Of a stretch of DNA of 42,084 nt, positions 10,953 to 19,556 are shown piece by piece. The stretch's first letter is position 1; every line of letters begins with the position of its first letter. The stretch lies in NCBI RefSeq assembly GCF_003574425.1, contig NZ_QLIU01000016.1, positions 1-42,084 on the forward strand, given 5' to 3'. The DNA comes from Cysteiniphilum halobium (GTDB lineage Bacteria > Pseudomonadota > Gammaproteobacteria > Francisellales > Francisellaceae). The notes under the pieces were generated by a model. It was not told the DNA's origin. It ran no database searches and was given only the letters and a program-made list of their open reading frames with translations. A program made the translations under genes and the position numbers.

Positions 10953-11390
10953 ATGTTTGAAATAAGTGAAAATATCGAGAATTACTATGATTTAAGCCAA
11001 ACAGTGCGCGAGAAAATGTGCATGATTGATGATATGGCAGATCAGTTGGGTGAACTTTTGGATTGGAACTTGACTGTTGATTTTCAAATTATCAATCATG
11101 ACGATAAATCATCATTATATGCTGTATCGATTATTGCTGGAGAGTCGGATGATGATGAGGCGCCAGTGTTTTTCTCAACAGCATCGGCAGATGAGGCATT
11201 GATTCGTTTGCAGGTTTATTTGGAGTTAATGGAAAAATTTCAGATCAGTAATTTGGCAAGATCTGAAGAATATTATCAACAATCTTTGGATAGATTAGTG
11301 AATTACTATCATGACACTTGTGATGATTTATTACATCAAATTGTGCTGGAGAGCTTTTTTGAATTTAATGAAATATTAGCAGATAACTAA
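10953..11390 (+). CDS. Small acidic protein of unknown function
   Basis: A 145-residue ORF that I do not recognise. It is rich in Asp and Glu (for example GESDDDEAPVFF), has no membrane segment or signal peptide, and looks mostly helical after residue 80, with a likely coiled or helical-bundle C-terminus. An AGAAAG-like ribosome site precedes the ATG. It follows msrA by 45 bases in the same direction and may be on the purK-msrA transcript. It could be a regulatory or adaptor protein; nothing in the sequence decides this. Confidence 0.7.
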   Translation: MFEISENIENYYDLSQTVREKMCMIDDMADQLGELLDWNLTVDFQIINHDDKSSLYAVSIIAGESDDDEAPVFFSTASADEALIRLQVYLELMEKFQISNLARSEEYYQQSLDRLVNYYHDTCDDLLHQIVLESFFEFNEILADN

Positions 11391-11445
11391 ACGCAGAGAG
11401 GCATTGTATATAGTAATGATGTATCAATAAGTTGCACCAGCTAGC

Positions 11446-11497
11446 ACCTCTCCCCTTGCGGGAGAGGTCGTGTGGCTTAAGCTGCACGGGTGAGGGG
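11446..11497 (+). repeat. Solo double-hairpin repeat, copy 6
   Basis: Same architecture as copies 2 and 4: ACCTCTCCCC-TTGC-GGGAGAGGT, a second hairpin centred on GCTTAAGC, then ACGGGTGAGGGG. The second stem has a different sequence from the other copies but is still self-complementary. No DUF559 gene follows; the next gene is the 385-residue ORF. It may also act as a transcript end for the upstream genes. Confidence 0.82.
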
Positions 11498-11581
11498 TAT
11501 GCAGTCCAAATTTGAATTTGCTAATTCCTTCAATTGCACCTAAGCTTAAATCGCAAAAGGAATGGCAAGGATGATGGTGGT

Positions 11582-12736
11582 ATGAAAAGATGGGTTGCTT
11601 TTTGTGTATTAATTATAGCTGTAATAAGTGCAAAGTTAGTTTATCCACAAGCGAATAGTTATCAGCAGCTTGAGTCACTTAAATCATGGTCTATGCAACA
11701 GCAAGAAAAGTGCAAAAAAGATCAAAGCCAAGAATTAATTACCTTATGTGCTTTGAATAGTTGGTTACCACAGATACTGAAATCGCAAATTGCACAATCT
11801 AATATAAGTCTAAATCTTAAAGCATACAATGAAAATAAGGCACAGCTTAAGTTATCTATTATTAAAGAAAATGAACCATATGCCACTATAGATCTACGCT
11901 TAGCGCAATTAGGTCTATTGCAACACCCTATGGATTGGCAAGCATATTTAAGGCCGTCAATCCTTCATAAGGGGGTGATTAAAATTTCCTATCCATTAAT
12001 GATTTCTAGTCGTCAAATTGTTGATTTTATAGGAATGCCTGCAAATACACAGTTTACACAACAACAGTTAGAGAAAATATATCCCTCGCAATTAACGGCA
12101 ATTCTTACAAAAGCACAACAAACAATAGATATTGATATAACGCTCGATATTGCGCAATTAGCACTTGTACACATGCATTTTGCGGCTCAGGTGGATGGTG
12201 TATTATCACTTGGTCCGTTATTATCAAACTTTACGGTGCAAGATTTATCAGATAGTCTTAAAAACAAAGTCTATCCCAGTGAGTTTACGTTGAATTTGAC
12301 TAATACGGGACTTATTGAAGATATTATACATGAGCTATTAGGTGACCAGGCATTGGTATATTCACCGATACTATTGATGAATCTATCAGAGTATTTTACA
12401 CAAATCGCTTTATTACAACGTGATCCACTATTTAAAAAAGGATTTATAAGTTTAGCTGATTTTATCCTATTACCCAGAAGTCTAAGTGTAAGGGCCGTGA
12501 ATAACTATAAGCAGCGGCAAAGCGCTAGATTATGGCAAGATATGCTTGATTGGCTTAATTTTCATTATCAATGGTATATGTTAATGCTTAAGCAGCAAGA
12601 AGATAAAAATAGTGCACTGCAGCAAGAGATATTTAAGCTTAATGCCCAAAAAATCAAATATAAAAATAGAGTCTTAGATCTATTTAAGAAAGGCTTTTCT
12701 TATCAATTTTTCAGTAATGGTGTCGAAATAAAATAA
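11582..12736 (+). CDS. Membrane-anchored hypothetical protein
   Basis: A protein of 384 residues from the ATG at 11582. The frame is open to a TTG at 11534, but MKRWVAFCVLIIAVISAKL is a clean N-terminal membrane anchor or signal sequence and AAGG at 11567-11570 precedes it. The rest is hydrophilic and probably periplasmic, with alternating hydrophobic stretches (NISLNLKAYNENKAQLKLSI, ITLDIAQLALVHMHFAAQ) suggesting beta strands. A helical, Lys/Gln-rich tail (QQEDKNSALQQEIFKLNAQ) may be a coiled coil. I do not recognise the family; a distant AsmA- or DUF945-like fold is only a guess. It precedes two other exported proteins. Confidence 0.72.
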   Translation: MKRWVAFCVLIIAVISAKLVYPQANSYQQLESLKSWSMQQQEKCKKDQSQELITLCALNSWLPQILKSQIAQSNISLNLKAYNENKAQLKLSIIKENEPYATIDLRLAQLGLLQHPMDWQAYLRPSILHKGVIKISYPLMISSRQIVDFIGMPANTQFTQQQLEKIYPSQLTAILTKAQQTIDIDITLDIAQLALVHMHFAAQVDGVLSLGPLLSNFTVQDLSDSLKNKVYPSEFTLNLTNTGLIEDIIHELLGDQALVYSPILLMNLSEYFTQIALLQRDPLFKKGFISLADFILLPRSLSVRAVNNYKQRQSARLWQDMLDWLNFHYQWYMLMLKQQEDKNSALQQEIFKLNAQKIKYKNRVLDLFKKGFSYQFFSNGVEIK

Positions 12737-12892
12737 GATAAAGTTCTTAAATATTACGCACATTGCTCGCAAAAAAATCAATATTCACTATGTTTACAAT
12801 ACTGCTTACTGCTGATTAGTAGTGAGATTGATGAGGAATTTGTTAAAACTTGGAAGTAAAAGAAGTAACAGTAAACGATAAAAGGTGATGAT

Positions 12893-13075
12893 ATGCTAGG
12901 AAGGTACCCCAAAAATCTATTTGCATTGGTTGCAATTAGTTTCGTTGTATTATTAAGTGCTTGTGGCGGTGGTGGAAGTTCATCAACTGCGGCTGTAGGT
13001 ACACAGACCGTGAATTGCCCACAAGGGTCAACTTGCGCACCTGAGCAGGTGTCAATGGTTGAAGCACAATCATAA
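12893..13075 (+). CDS. Small lipoprotein (60 aa)
   Basis: A short basic start and hydrophobic stretch end in a lipobox, LLSAC, at residues 20-24, followed by GGGGSSS, the flexible linker typical of outer-membrane lipoproteins. The mature part is only about 37 residues and contains two cysteines in NCPQGSTC that could pair. AAAGGTGAT precedes the ATG. It ends 14 bases before the next start, so it is almost certainly cotranscribed with the 737-residue exported protein and may be its anchor or partner. Function unknown. Confidence 0.75.
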   Translation: MLGRYPKNLFALVAISFVVLLSACGGGGSSSTAAVGTQTVNCPQGSTCAPEQVSMVEAQS

Positions 13076-13089
13076 TCAAGGAGGATACG

Positions 13090-15303
13090 ATGAAAATCAA
13101 ACGAGTAAATGTATATTATCTTGCGCTATTAATGGGGGTGTCTGTGTCGGCATCGTATGCTGTGCCGACATCAGGCGATTATGTGAATGATCTGCCTCAG
13201 ACCTATACCAATAACTTCACGCAAGAGACGATGGATCAAATTAATGGTATTTTGTGCGTGTTTGCGCAAACGAATTACCCTGAGTTTACGAATCAAGGTG
13301 CGTATCTTTCTAAAGTTGATATGAACGCGTGCAACATGGGAGATGAGCGTGGTGATAACAGTGTACCAATTCTGTCGGATATTGTCGGGGAGTCAACGAA
13401 TGTCAATGGTGTGCAAACGGTAACTTTCTGGATTGATGGTTTACAAGTTGGTGATGGTGATACGGTATTGATTGAAGGTAAATTAGTGGCAACAGAGACG
13501 CCAACGACACTTAATCCTTATGGTGTGTTTAGCTTAAACTATGTGTCTTATCCTTATGTTAATGGCGTATTAAATCGCACAACCCCGCAGTTTAGAGGAT
13601 TTATTAGCGCCTCTGAGGCAATCAATGGGCGTGCCTTGGTGAAATACTTTGAAACAGAAGGCAATGGTAATAACAGTCGTAATGTTGCTTTAGCTTTTAT
13701 TCAAACCGCTGAAAATACGGGTTATGGTCAGATTTCAAGTGTTTTTAATCAAAACTCAATGTTGGCAAAAATTGCTTTTAACAGCAGCCATTTAGAAAAT
13801 CTGGTCACACGTGCAGATTTAACTAATGGTCAGGCTGAGATTTGTTATGATCGCAATAATTACACCACGAGTGTCTATCGCTATGGTTTATATAATCCTG
13901 ATGGTAGTCGTGTCAATCGTAACTCTGGGGGCTTCCCTGTTGAAATAACAATTAATAATGAAACAAAGCGTGGTTGGTTGAGCTTTTATGGCTTGTGGCT
14001 GCCTGGTAACCCAACGGTTGTCGATGGCACGGCTGCCACGAAAAAAGACATGCAAACCGGAGCATCAACTGCTGGTACCATTGAAGTGGGCCCAGGAAGA
14101 CTTGAGCTGCAAACCGCCCGTTCAATTACATTGGGTCAATTAGCAGGTACGCGTTTACGCCTACATGCACTTAATCAAAATCAAGCGACAGCGATTGTAT
14201 TATGGAATTCAACGACTCAACAATTTGACAAAGTGGGAGAAGATAGTTGTAATCAAAATGGTTGTAGCTTCACACCAATTTCTCCTGCCGTAGTCATTTC
14301 CAACTCAGATTTACAAAACACTTATCTAGGTCAAAACTATAGTCTAAATGTATCCATTGACGGTGTTGGTGGCGGTGGATTTACCAATATTCCAATGCGT
14401 GATCAAAATAATCAAGTCGTGTTACCGACTAATAGTACACAGTTGGTGGTGTGGACAAATGCACTTGTTGCACCAACGGCTGCGGATGACACATTAACAC
14501 TAAAATGCTATAACAATTGTCCAGTGTGGAATAATGGTTTAACACAATGGGAAACTAAATATCCAGCGTGGGATAGCTCAGGATCTCCTAATCTCTATTT
14601 AACCTATACAATTAATAAAAACATTCTTGCAACTAGTAATGCCTATACCTTATTAGATCCAAATGGAGTGCCCGTGACCTCAGAAACCGATAATTTATGG
14701 GTGGGTGAGATGATTCCAAGTACGGTTGTTATTGGTAATAATATTGATAGCTTATATAACGGCACGATTACTCAGAAATATACCTGGCAAAGTGGTCCGC
14801 AACCTTGGAATAAGTTTTATACTTTCAAAGCAACCAGTGATAACAGCATTAGTAGTTTTGAACCACCGATCAGCTTAACCTACAATGATGGTCAAGGTAG
14901 TCGCTTTATCGAATATGAATCCTTTGGGCATTTAAACAGTATTCCTGGTAAATGCTATAGCCGCTTAGATAATACCTTGCAGCCGCAATGTGGTGGTAAT
15001 GATCAGATCTGGGTCCCTGATTATAATGTACCAACAGGGACAGAGCTTACACAAACGGCAAATGCCAATGTCAGCTACTTTGTGAAGCAGTTGGGCATTG
15101 CGCAAAACTTACTTCCTCTTGCAGCCGGTGCCGCAAGAGATGCATGTATCAGTGATCTACAAACATTAATTACCCAAGCAGGTACCGATAGCAATGTTAC
15201 CTTGCCAACATTGAGTGATTGGGTTGATCCAAATATTGGTACGATGCCAAATGTCGGAGATATTCCTCGGGTAATTGCAGGTGTCACTCAACCGCAAGCA
15301 TAG
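13090..15303 (+). CDS. Large exported protein of unknown function (737 aa)
   Basis: The N-terminal signal peptide (MKIKRVNVYYLALLMGVSVSASYA, with a cleavage site after SYA) indicates secretion or periplasmic or outer-surface location. The mature chain is rich in Asn, Thr, Gly and Ser with few charges, typical of an extended beta-rich surface protein. There are several scattered cysteines (CVF, CNMG, CYDRN, CNQNGC, CYNNC, KCYSRL, QCGG). No sorting signal, autotransporter domain or known repeat was seen. A strong AAGGAGG ribosome site lies six to seven bases before the ATG. It is paired with the small lipoprotein upstream, and its stop codon abuts that of gpsA with no bases between. Confidence 0.8.
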   Translation: MKIKRVNVYYLALLMGVSVSASYAVPTSGDYVNDLPQTYTNNFTQETMDQINGILCVFAQTNYPEFTNQGAYLSKVDMNACNMGDERGDNSVPILSDIVGESTNVNGVQTVTFWIDGLQVGDGDTVLIEGKLVATETPTTLNPYGVFSLNYVSYPYVNGVLNRTTPQFRGFISASEAINGRALVKYFETEGNGNNSRNVALAFIQTAENTGYGQISSVFNQNSMLAKIAFNSSHLENLVTRADLTNGQAEICYDRNNYTTSVYRYGLYNPDGSRVNRNSGGFPVEITINNETKRGWLSFYGLWLPGNPTVVDGTAATKKDMQTGASTAGTIEVGPGRLELQTARSITLGQLAGTRLRLHALNQNQATAIVLWNSTTQQFDKVGEDSCNQNGCSFTPISPAVVISNSDLQNTYLGQNYSLNVSIDGVGGGGFTNIPMRDQNNQVVLPTNSTQLVVWTNALVAPTAADDTLTLKCYNNCPVWNNGLTQWETKYPAWDSSGSPNLYLTYTINKNILATSNAYTLLDPNGVPVTSETDNLWVGEMIPSTVVIGNNIDSLYNGTITQKYTWQSGPQPWNKFYTFKATSDNSISSFEPPISLTYNDGQGSRFIEYESFGHLNSIPGKCYSRLDNTLQPQCGGNDQIWVPDYNVPTGTELTQTANANVSYFVKQLGIAQNLLPLAAGAARDACISDLQTLITQAGTDSNVTLPTLSDWVDPNIGTMPNVGDIPRVIAGVTQPQA

Positions 15304-16296
15304 TTATTCTGCTTTAAGCGATCTAGTCAGTAGCGCATACGCCGTTGTGCGCATATCTTTGCTTTCATGCAGAATGCTATAGACTGCTTCAACGATCGGC
15401 ATTGATACATTGTTTTTTTGTGCGAGTTTATAGACAGCATTTGCTGAAGCAATCCCCTCAACGATTTGTTTGACTTCTTCACAAGCCTCATTGATTGTTT
15501 TACCTTGACCGATAAGTACGCCAAAACGGCGATTACGCGATTGGTTATCAGTGCAAGTTAACAACAGATCACCAAGTCCGCTTAAGCCGTAAAAGGTTTC
15601 AAGCTTTCCACCTAGCGTTAGACCTAACTGAGTGAGCTCATTAAGTCCACGGGTGATTAGGCCCGCACGTGCATTAGCGCCAAAGCCAAGCCCATCAGAA
15701 ATCCCACATGCAATGGCAAGTGCATTTTTGACGGCACCGCCGATTTCAGCACCAGTGACATCTGTTGAGGTATAACAGCGGAAATTGTCACTATTAAAAA
15801 GCATTTGAATATGGTTGGCATAATCACGATTTTTAGCAGCAGCTAAAACAGCAGTAGGTAAGCCTTTAGCAACCTCTTTAGCAAAACTAGGGCCTGTAAT
15901 TAAACCAAAGGGGTTATCTTTTAAAATATCTTCAGCCATTTGATCTAATAGTTGATAACTACGGTGACAAAAGCCTTTTGTTGCTGAGATTATACCTTGT
16001 GTGCTTTTTAAATGTGGTTTGATTTCTTGTAAGGTCTTCACAAAGCCAATACTTGGTGTTGCGATTAAAATATCATCGCATTGGTGAAGAACACTTTGCC
16101 AATCGCTTATAGCAATTAGGTTTGTAGGGAAGGTAATATCAGGCAGGTAGTTGTGATTATGTTTATCATGAATCATCTGCATATTATGTGCTTTTTTCCA
16201 CGAGTGGATATAAACCATATGTCCAACGCGTGCAAGTTGCAAAGCAAGAGCTGTACCCCAGGAACCTGCACCCATTACAAGAATCGTATTATTCAT
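15304..16296 (-). CDS. gpsA: NAD(P)H-dependent glycerol-3-phosphate dehydrogenase
   Basis: Reduces dihydroxyacetone phosphate to sn-glycerol-3-phosphate, the backbone of phospholipids. The N-terminal Rossmann motif is MGAGSWGTA (residues 8-16). Next are the LIATPS segment, the signature LITGPSFAKEVAKGLPTA, and the catalytic-lysine region EIGGAVKNALAIACG. The C-terminal helical domain has ETFYGLSGLGDLLLTCT and the arginine-containing NRRFG. The length of 330 is normal. It is the last gene of dtd-tyrA-gpsA, starting 21 bases after the tyrA stop. Confidence 0.96.
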   Translation of the reverse strand: MNNTILVMGAGSWGTALALQLARVGHMVYIHSWKKAHNMQMIHDKHNHNYLPDITFPTNLIAISDWQSVLHQCDDILIATPSIGFVKTLQEIKPHLKSTQGIISATKGFCHRSYQLLDQMAEDILKDNPFGLITGPSFAKEVAKGLPTAVLAAAKNRDYANHIQMLFNSDNFRCYTSTDVTGAEIGGAVKNALAIACGISDGLGFGANARAGLITRGLNELTQLGLTLGGKLETFYGLSGLGDLLLTCTDNQSRNRRFGVLIGQGKTINEACEEVKQIVEGIASANAVYKLAQKNNVSMPIVEAVYSILHESKDMRTTAYALLTRSLKAE

Positions 16297-16317
16297 AAAA
16301 ATATTAACTCCAATTGC

Positions 16318-17175
16318 TTATGCCAATGGCTTGATGCCAAGTAAGCGATCGCTTTCTTGATAGGCTTTATTGGCAAATTCACCCATCCAGTGTTTAACGT
16401 CATTAAATTGCTGACTAAATTCAATTTTCCCATCAGGTGATTTTAATTGCTCGACTTGCTTTAAAATTAATTGCGCATAATCATGAATACTCTTTAATCG
16501 CTCATGGTCAGAGGCGATAATATTGGCATATAAGTCGGCATCTTGGCTAAACAGACGCCCGATAATGTTAAGCTCCATTTTGTACACAGGACTTGAGATT
16601 GCCATGAGTTCTTCTAGGTGAATGTCATGTTGTTTTAAGAAAATTCCCATGCAAAATACTGAAAAATGTTCAATACCTTGGATAAATGTCATTGCTTGGT
16701 CATGTGCACTTGCGGTCATTTTTTTAAGTGTAAACCCTAAGGTGATCAGATCGTTAATAAACCATTGGTAATTTTGAGAGTCGCGCCCATCACAGTAAAC
16801 AATAACTTGTTTATTGGCATTAGTGACTGTTGGCCCAAAGATTGGGTGGAGTCCAACAACAGCGCCACTATGTGCACTTAGCATTTTAGTCATTGGTGAT
16901 GATTTAATACTTGTTAGATCAGCTAATATAGTTTCTGAGTCAATATAAGAAGATGCTTTCTCAATGATTTGATCAGTTAGTGCAATCGGCGTACTAATAA
17001 TAACTATTTCCTGGTTTTTGAGAAGTGTGTTTGCATGTTCCCAATCTTGCTCATCAAAAAGGGTTATTTCATAATGTGTAAGTTGTGAGAGAAAAAACGC
17101 TAAACATTGCCCCATGGCACCATGGCCACCGATAATACATAGTCGACGTGTTTGTTTTTTTGTTATTTCTGTCAT
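16318..17175 (-). CDS. tyrA: Prephenate dehydrogenase (T-protein-like, no mutase domain)
   Basis: Oxidatively decarboxylates prephenate to 4-hydroxyphenylpyruvate in tyrosine synthesis. The nucleotide site is CIIGGHGAMGQC (about residues 13-24). Further family marks are the LADLTSIKSSP loop, the catalytic-histidine motif GLHPIFGP, and the segments YCDGRDSQNYQWF and AMTFIQGIEHF. These line up closely with the dehydrogenase half of the E. coli TyrA T-protein. The N-terminal chorismate mutase domain is absent, so the protein is monofunctional and a separate mutase must exist. The start lies four bases after the dtd stop, indicating one transcript. Confidence 0.93.
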   Translation of the reverse strand: MTEITKKQTRRLCIIGGHGAMGQCLAFFLSQLTHYEITLFDEQDWEHANTLLKNQEIVIISTPIALTDQIIEKASSYIDSETILADLTSIKSSPMTKMLSAHSGAVVGLHPIFGPTVTNANKQVIVYCDGRDSQNYQWFINDLITLGFTLKKMTASAHDQAMTFIQGIEHFSVFCMGIFLKQHDIHLEELMAISSPVYKMELNIIGRLFSQDADLYANIIASDHERLKSIHDYAQLILKQVEQLKSPDGKIEFSQQFNDVKHWMGEFANKAYQESDRLLGIKPLA

Positions 17176-17179
17176 GGTT

Positions 17180-17617
17180 TTATACCTTTAACCATAATGT
17201 AATAGGTCCATCATTGGTGAGTGATACTTGCATATTGGCACCAAATTGTCCTTGTTGAATGTGCGTATATTTTTGCGTAATTCCAGCATAAAACTCATCA
17301 AATTTTTCTTTGGCAATATGTGGTGGACATGCTCCCGAAAAACTCGGACGTAAGCTGCGATCGGTATCGGCAGCCAGTGTGAATTGTGGTACAAGCAAAA
17401 GCGCACCATTGATATCAATAAGGCTTCTATTAAGCTTGCCATGATCATCTTCAAAAATGCGTTGATTTAAAAGCTTATGTGCCATCTTGTCATATTCTTT
17501 TTGCCCGTCTTTTTCTTCGATACAGATAAGTGCCATAATCCCTTGGGCAATATCGGCAATTTGAGTATTATAAACAGTAACAGATGCTTGAGTGACGCGT
17601 TGTATAAGACTTAGCAT
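17180..17617 (-). CDS. dtd: D-aminoacyl-tRNA deacylase
   Basis: Removes D-amino acids (and glycine from tRNA-Ala) mischarged onto tRNA; homodimeric and cytoplasmic. It starts LIQRVTQASVTV as in E. coli Dtd. The Gly-cis-Pro motif is in NDGPIT near residue 137. The other active-site motif, usually SQFTL, reads PQFTL here (Pro77), so the serine is replaced. The rest of the pocket (LAADTDRSLRPSF) is conserved. The length of 145 is the family norm. It is the first gene of the dtd-tyrA-gpsA operon. Confidence 0.94.
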   Translation of the reverse strand: MLSLIQRVTQASVTVYNTQIADIAQGIMALICIEEKDGQKEYDKMAHKLLNQRIFEDDHGKLNRSLIDINGALLLVPQFTLAADTDRSLRPSFSGACPPHIAKEKFDEFYAGITQKYTHIQQGQFGANMQVSLTNDGPITLWLKV

Positions 17618-17652
17618 ATTGCTGTATTATCAATTTCAAGTGTCACTAGCAT

Positions 17653-17734
17653 ATACCCATCACAACTCATTTTACAGAATTTTTTTGCGTTGTATTTTGC
17701 AGCTAAATTCTGCAAAACAATTTACGATGGGTAT
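17653..17734. repeat. Nested inverted repeat upstream of dtd
   Basis: Outer arms ATACCCATC (17653-17661) and GATGGGTAT (17726-17734) enclose an inner perfect hairpin TTTTGCAG (17695-17702) / CTGCAAAA (17710-17717). The outer motif ATGGGTAT recurs at 23699-23706 in another intergenic region. It may be an intergenic repeat family, or a regulatory structure between dtd and mdh. Confidence 0.55.
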
Positions 17735-17782
17735 GGCGATTTTATGATGCGCTGTCATTACTCTTGTGCACTGGGAATGCAG

Positions 17783-17806
17783 GTTAGCACAAAGAATTGT
17801 GTTAAC
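17783..17806. repeat. Stem-loop 3' of mdh
   Basis: GTTAGCACAA (17783-17792), loop AGAA, TTGTGTTAAC (17797-17806) form a 10-bp stem with one G-T pair. It lies just beyond the mdh stop. No T run follows on the mdh strand, so it is not a classical terminator; it may stabilise the mRNA end. Confidence 0.5.
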
Positions 17807-17838
17807 TAACTTCAGGATAAATGAAGCGGTTAGAAAAA

Positions 17839-18840
17839 TTAGATTAATCCAGCTTCTTTGACGATATCGCGCTCATGACGTAATTCATCTAATGTTTTAT
17901 TAAGCGCTTTTTTTCCAAAGTCATTTTGCGTAATACCTTCAATAACTTTGATTTCACCGTTTTTAACAATGCAAGGCACTGAGAAGATAAGGCCTTTATC
18001 TACGCCATATTCACCATTTGAAACTTTTGAAATTGAGACTGTTTCACCCGCTGGCGTGTCAAAAATAATGCCTCTAACACTGGTGATAACTGCATTAGCT
18101 GCGGAAGCTGCAGAAGATGCGCCACGTGCTTTAATAACAGCAGCGCCACGTTGTTGAATCATTGGTATAAATTCTTCTTCTAACCATTTGCGATCAGTAA
18201 TGACATCAGTTGCCGGCTTGCCAGCAATCTCAGCATGTGCAAAATCAGGGAATTGTGTTGCTGAGTGGTTACCCCAAATTATCATTTTTTTCACTTCAGT
18301 GATATCAACACCAGCTTTGATTGCAAGCTGCTTGCGTGCACGGTTTTCATCAAGTGAAATCATTGCAAAGAAGCGATCATTAGGTACATTGTGCGCATTC
18401 ATCATTGTAATTAATGCATTAGTATTACAAGGGTTACCAACGGCCAAAACGCGCACATCTTTAGCAGCATGCTTACTAATAGCTTCACCCATTGGTTTGA
18501 AAATCTTACCATTAACACCTAATAAGTCAGAACGCTCCATTCCGGCTTTGCGTGGAACTGCTCCAATCATCAATACCCAGTTCGCATCTTTAACCGCTTC
18601 ATTGACATCTGCTGTACAAGTTACACTCTTTAGCAATGGAAATGCACAATCATCAAGCTCCATTTTGACACCTTGCAGTGTTGGCAATGCTTGCTCTAAT
18701 TCCAATAAATTAAGATGTACATCAACATCTTTACCAAACATTTCACCCGCGGCGATTCTAAAAACAACCGCATAACCAATATTACCAGCCGCACCAGTTA
18801 CGGTAACGCGTACACTTTTATTATTTGAACCATTTGACAT
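17839..18840 (-). CDS. mdh: Malate dehydrogenase (NAD-dependent, cytosolic-type)
   Basis: Interconverts malate and oxaloacetate in the TCA cycle. The Rossmann motif is [14 protein letters not shown] (about residues 11-24), the form with AAG-x-IGY seen in the cytosolic malate dehydrogenase subfamily found in several Proteobacteria, rather than the shorter E. coli Mdh type. The substrate-binding arginine is in MERSDLL, the NAD-binding asparagine in [10 protein letters not shown], and the second active-site segment is [12 protein letters not shown]. The catalytic-histidine motif is [14 protein letters not shown]. The length of 333 residues fits the subfamily. GGAGA precedes the ATG. Monocistronic: it is flanked by stem-loops downstream and 120 non-coding bases upstream. 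Confidence 0.95.
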   Translation of the reverse strand: MSNGSNNKSVRVTVTGAAGNIGYAVVFRIAAGEMFGKDVDVHLNLLELEQALPTLQGVKMELDDCAFPLLKSVTCTADVNEAVKDANWVLMIGAVPRKAGMERSDLLGVNGKIFKPMGEAISKHAAKDVRVLAVGNPCNTNALITMMNAHNVPNDRFFAMISLDENRARKQLAIKAGVDITEVKKMIIWGNHSATQFPDFAHAEIAGKPATDVITDRKWLEEEFIPMIQQRGAAVIKARGASSAASAANAVITSVRGIIFDTPAGETVSISKVSNGEYGVDKGLIFSVPCIVKNGEIKVIEGITQNDFGKKALNKTLDELRHERDIVKEAGLI

Positions 18841-18960
18841 GAATTATTTCTCCTTAATGATTTAGCCAGAAGGCCTCTTAGCATTTTACCCGCAAGATGA
18901 TAACAATTTTGCCTGCTATGGAATAGGGGGCATTAGCATTATTTGTAGCATAAATTAAAT

Positions 18961-19554
18961 TTATTTGCTCTCGTTATTTTGTTTGTAGAATTGATACACA
19001 CGAACACCTGTTGTCCATAACACTAAAAGTGTGAAAATAATGCCGATGATCATGGCAAAGTGAGTACAGATAATCATTGCGATAAAAAAGATAAAAGCCT
19101 CGGCGCGCTCCATAAGGCCAGGACTATAGTAAAAGCTCTTTTCAGATTGTTTTTCGGAAAAAATTCCCACTAATAGAAAACTACTGATACAAACGAGCAT
19201 TGACATCATCATCAGTAAACAAATAAGTGCTAGGTCAGGGTCACGCATGAAAAGGGCGATAACAATAAAGGACTCAACCAGCCGATCACTTAGAATATCA
19301 AGTATGGTACCAAGATTTGTGCTGTTATTTTGTATGCGAGCAACTGAGCCATCAAGAATATCTAGGTAACCTGAAATCAGTAGCAGCAAAATAGCCATGA
19401 AGTTGGCATCAGCACTTAAAAAACAAGCGCTGGCAAAGCCTGTGATTAAGGAGGCAAGCGTAATGACATTCGCAGAAAGATGACGTGCACCCATATGCAT
19501 AAGCGGTTGGATAAAAACTCTTTGGAATAATGGGCGAAGGCTTGATTCAATCAT
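18961..19554 (-). CDS. CDP-alcohol phosphatidyltransferase family membrane protein
   Basis: Integral membrane enzyme that joins a CDP-alcohol to a second alcohol, as in phospholipid head-group synthesis. The complete family signature D-x2-DG-x2-AR-x8-G-x3-D-x3-D is present: YLDILDGSVARIQ followed by GTILDILSDR. There are six hydrophobic segments, as expected. The frame is open to a GTG at 19566, but the ATG at 19554 lies two bases after the stop of the upstream oxidoreductase gene and starts IESSLRPLF, a better match to coupling. The exact head group is not determined; a CDP-diacylglycerol-type substrate is likely from the family. Confidence 0.88.
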   Translation of the reverse strand: MIESSLRPLFQRVFIQPLMHMGARHLSANVITLASLITGFASACFLSADANFMAILLLLISGYLDILDGSVARIQNNSTNLGTILDILSDRLVESFIVIALFMRDPDLALICLLMMMSMLVCISSFLLVGIFSEKQSEKSFYYSPGLMERAEAFIFFIAMIICTHFAMIIGIIFTLLVLWTTGVRVYQFYKQNNESK

Positions 19555-19556
19555 CG

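Noticed and set aside
15327-15524. Small minus-strand ORF inside gpsA
   Set aside because: Out-of-frame shadow of gpsA with no support.
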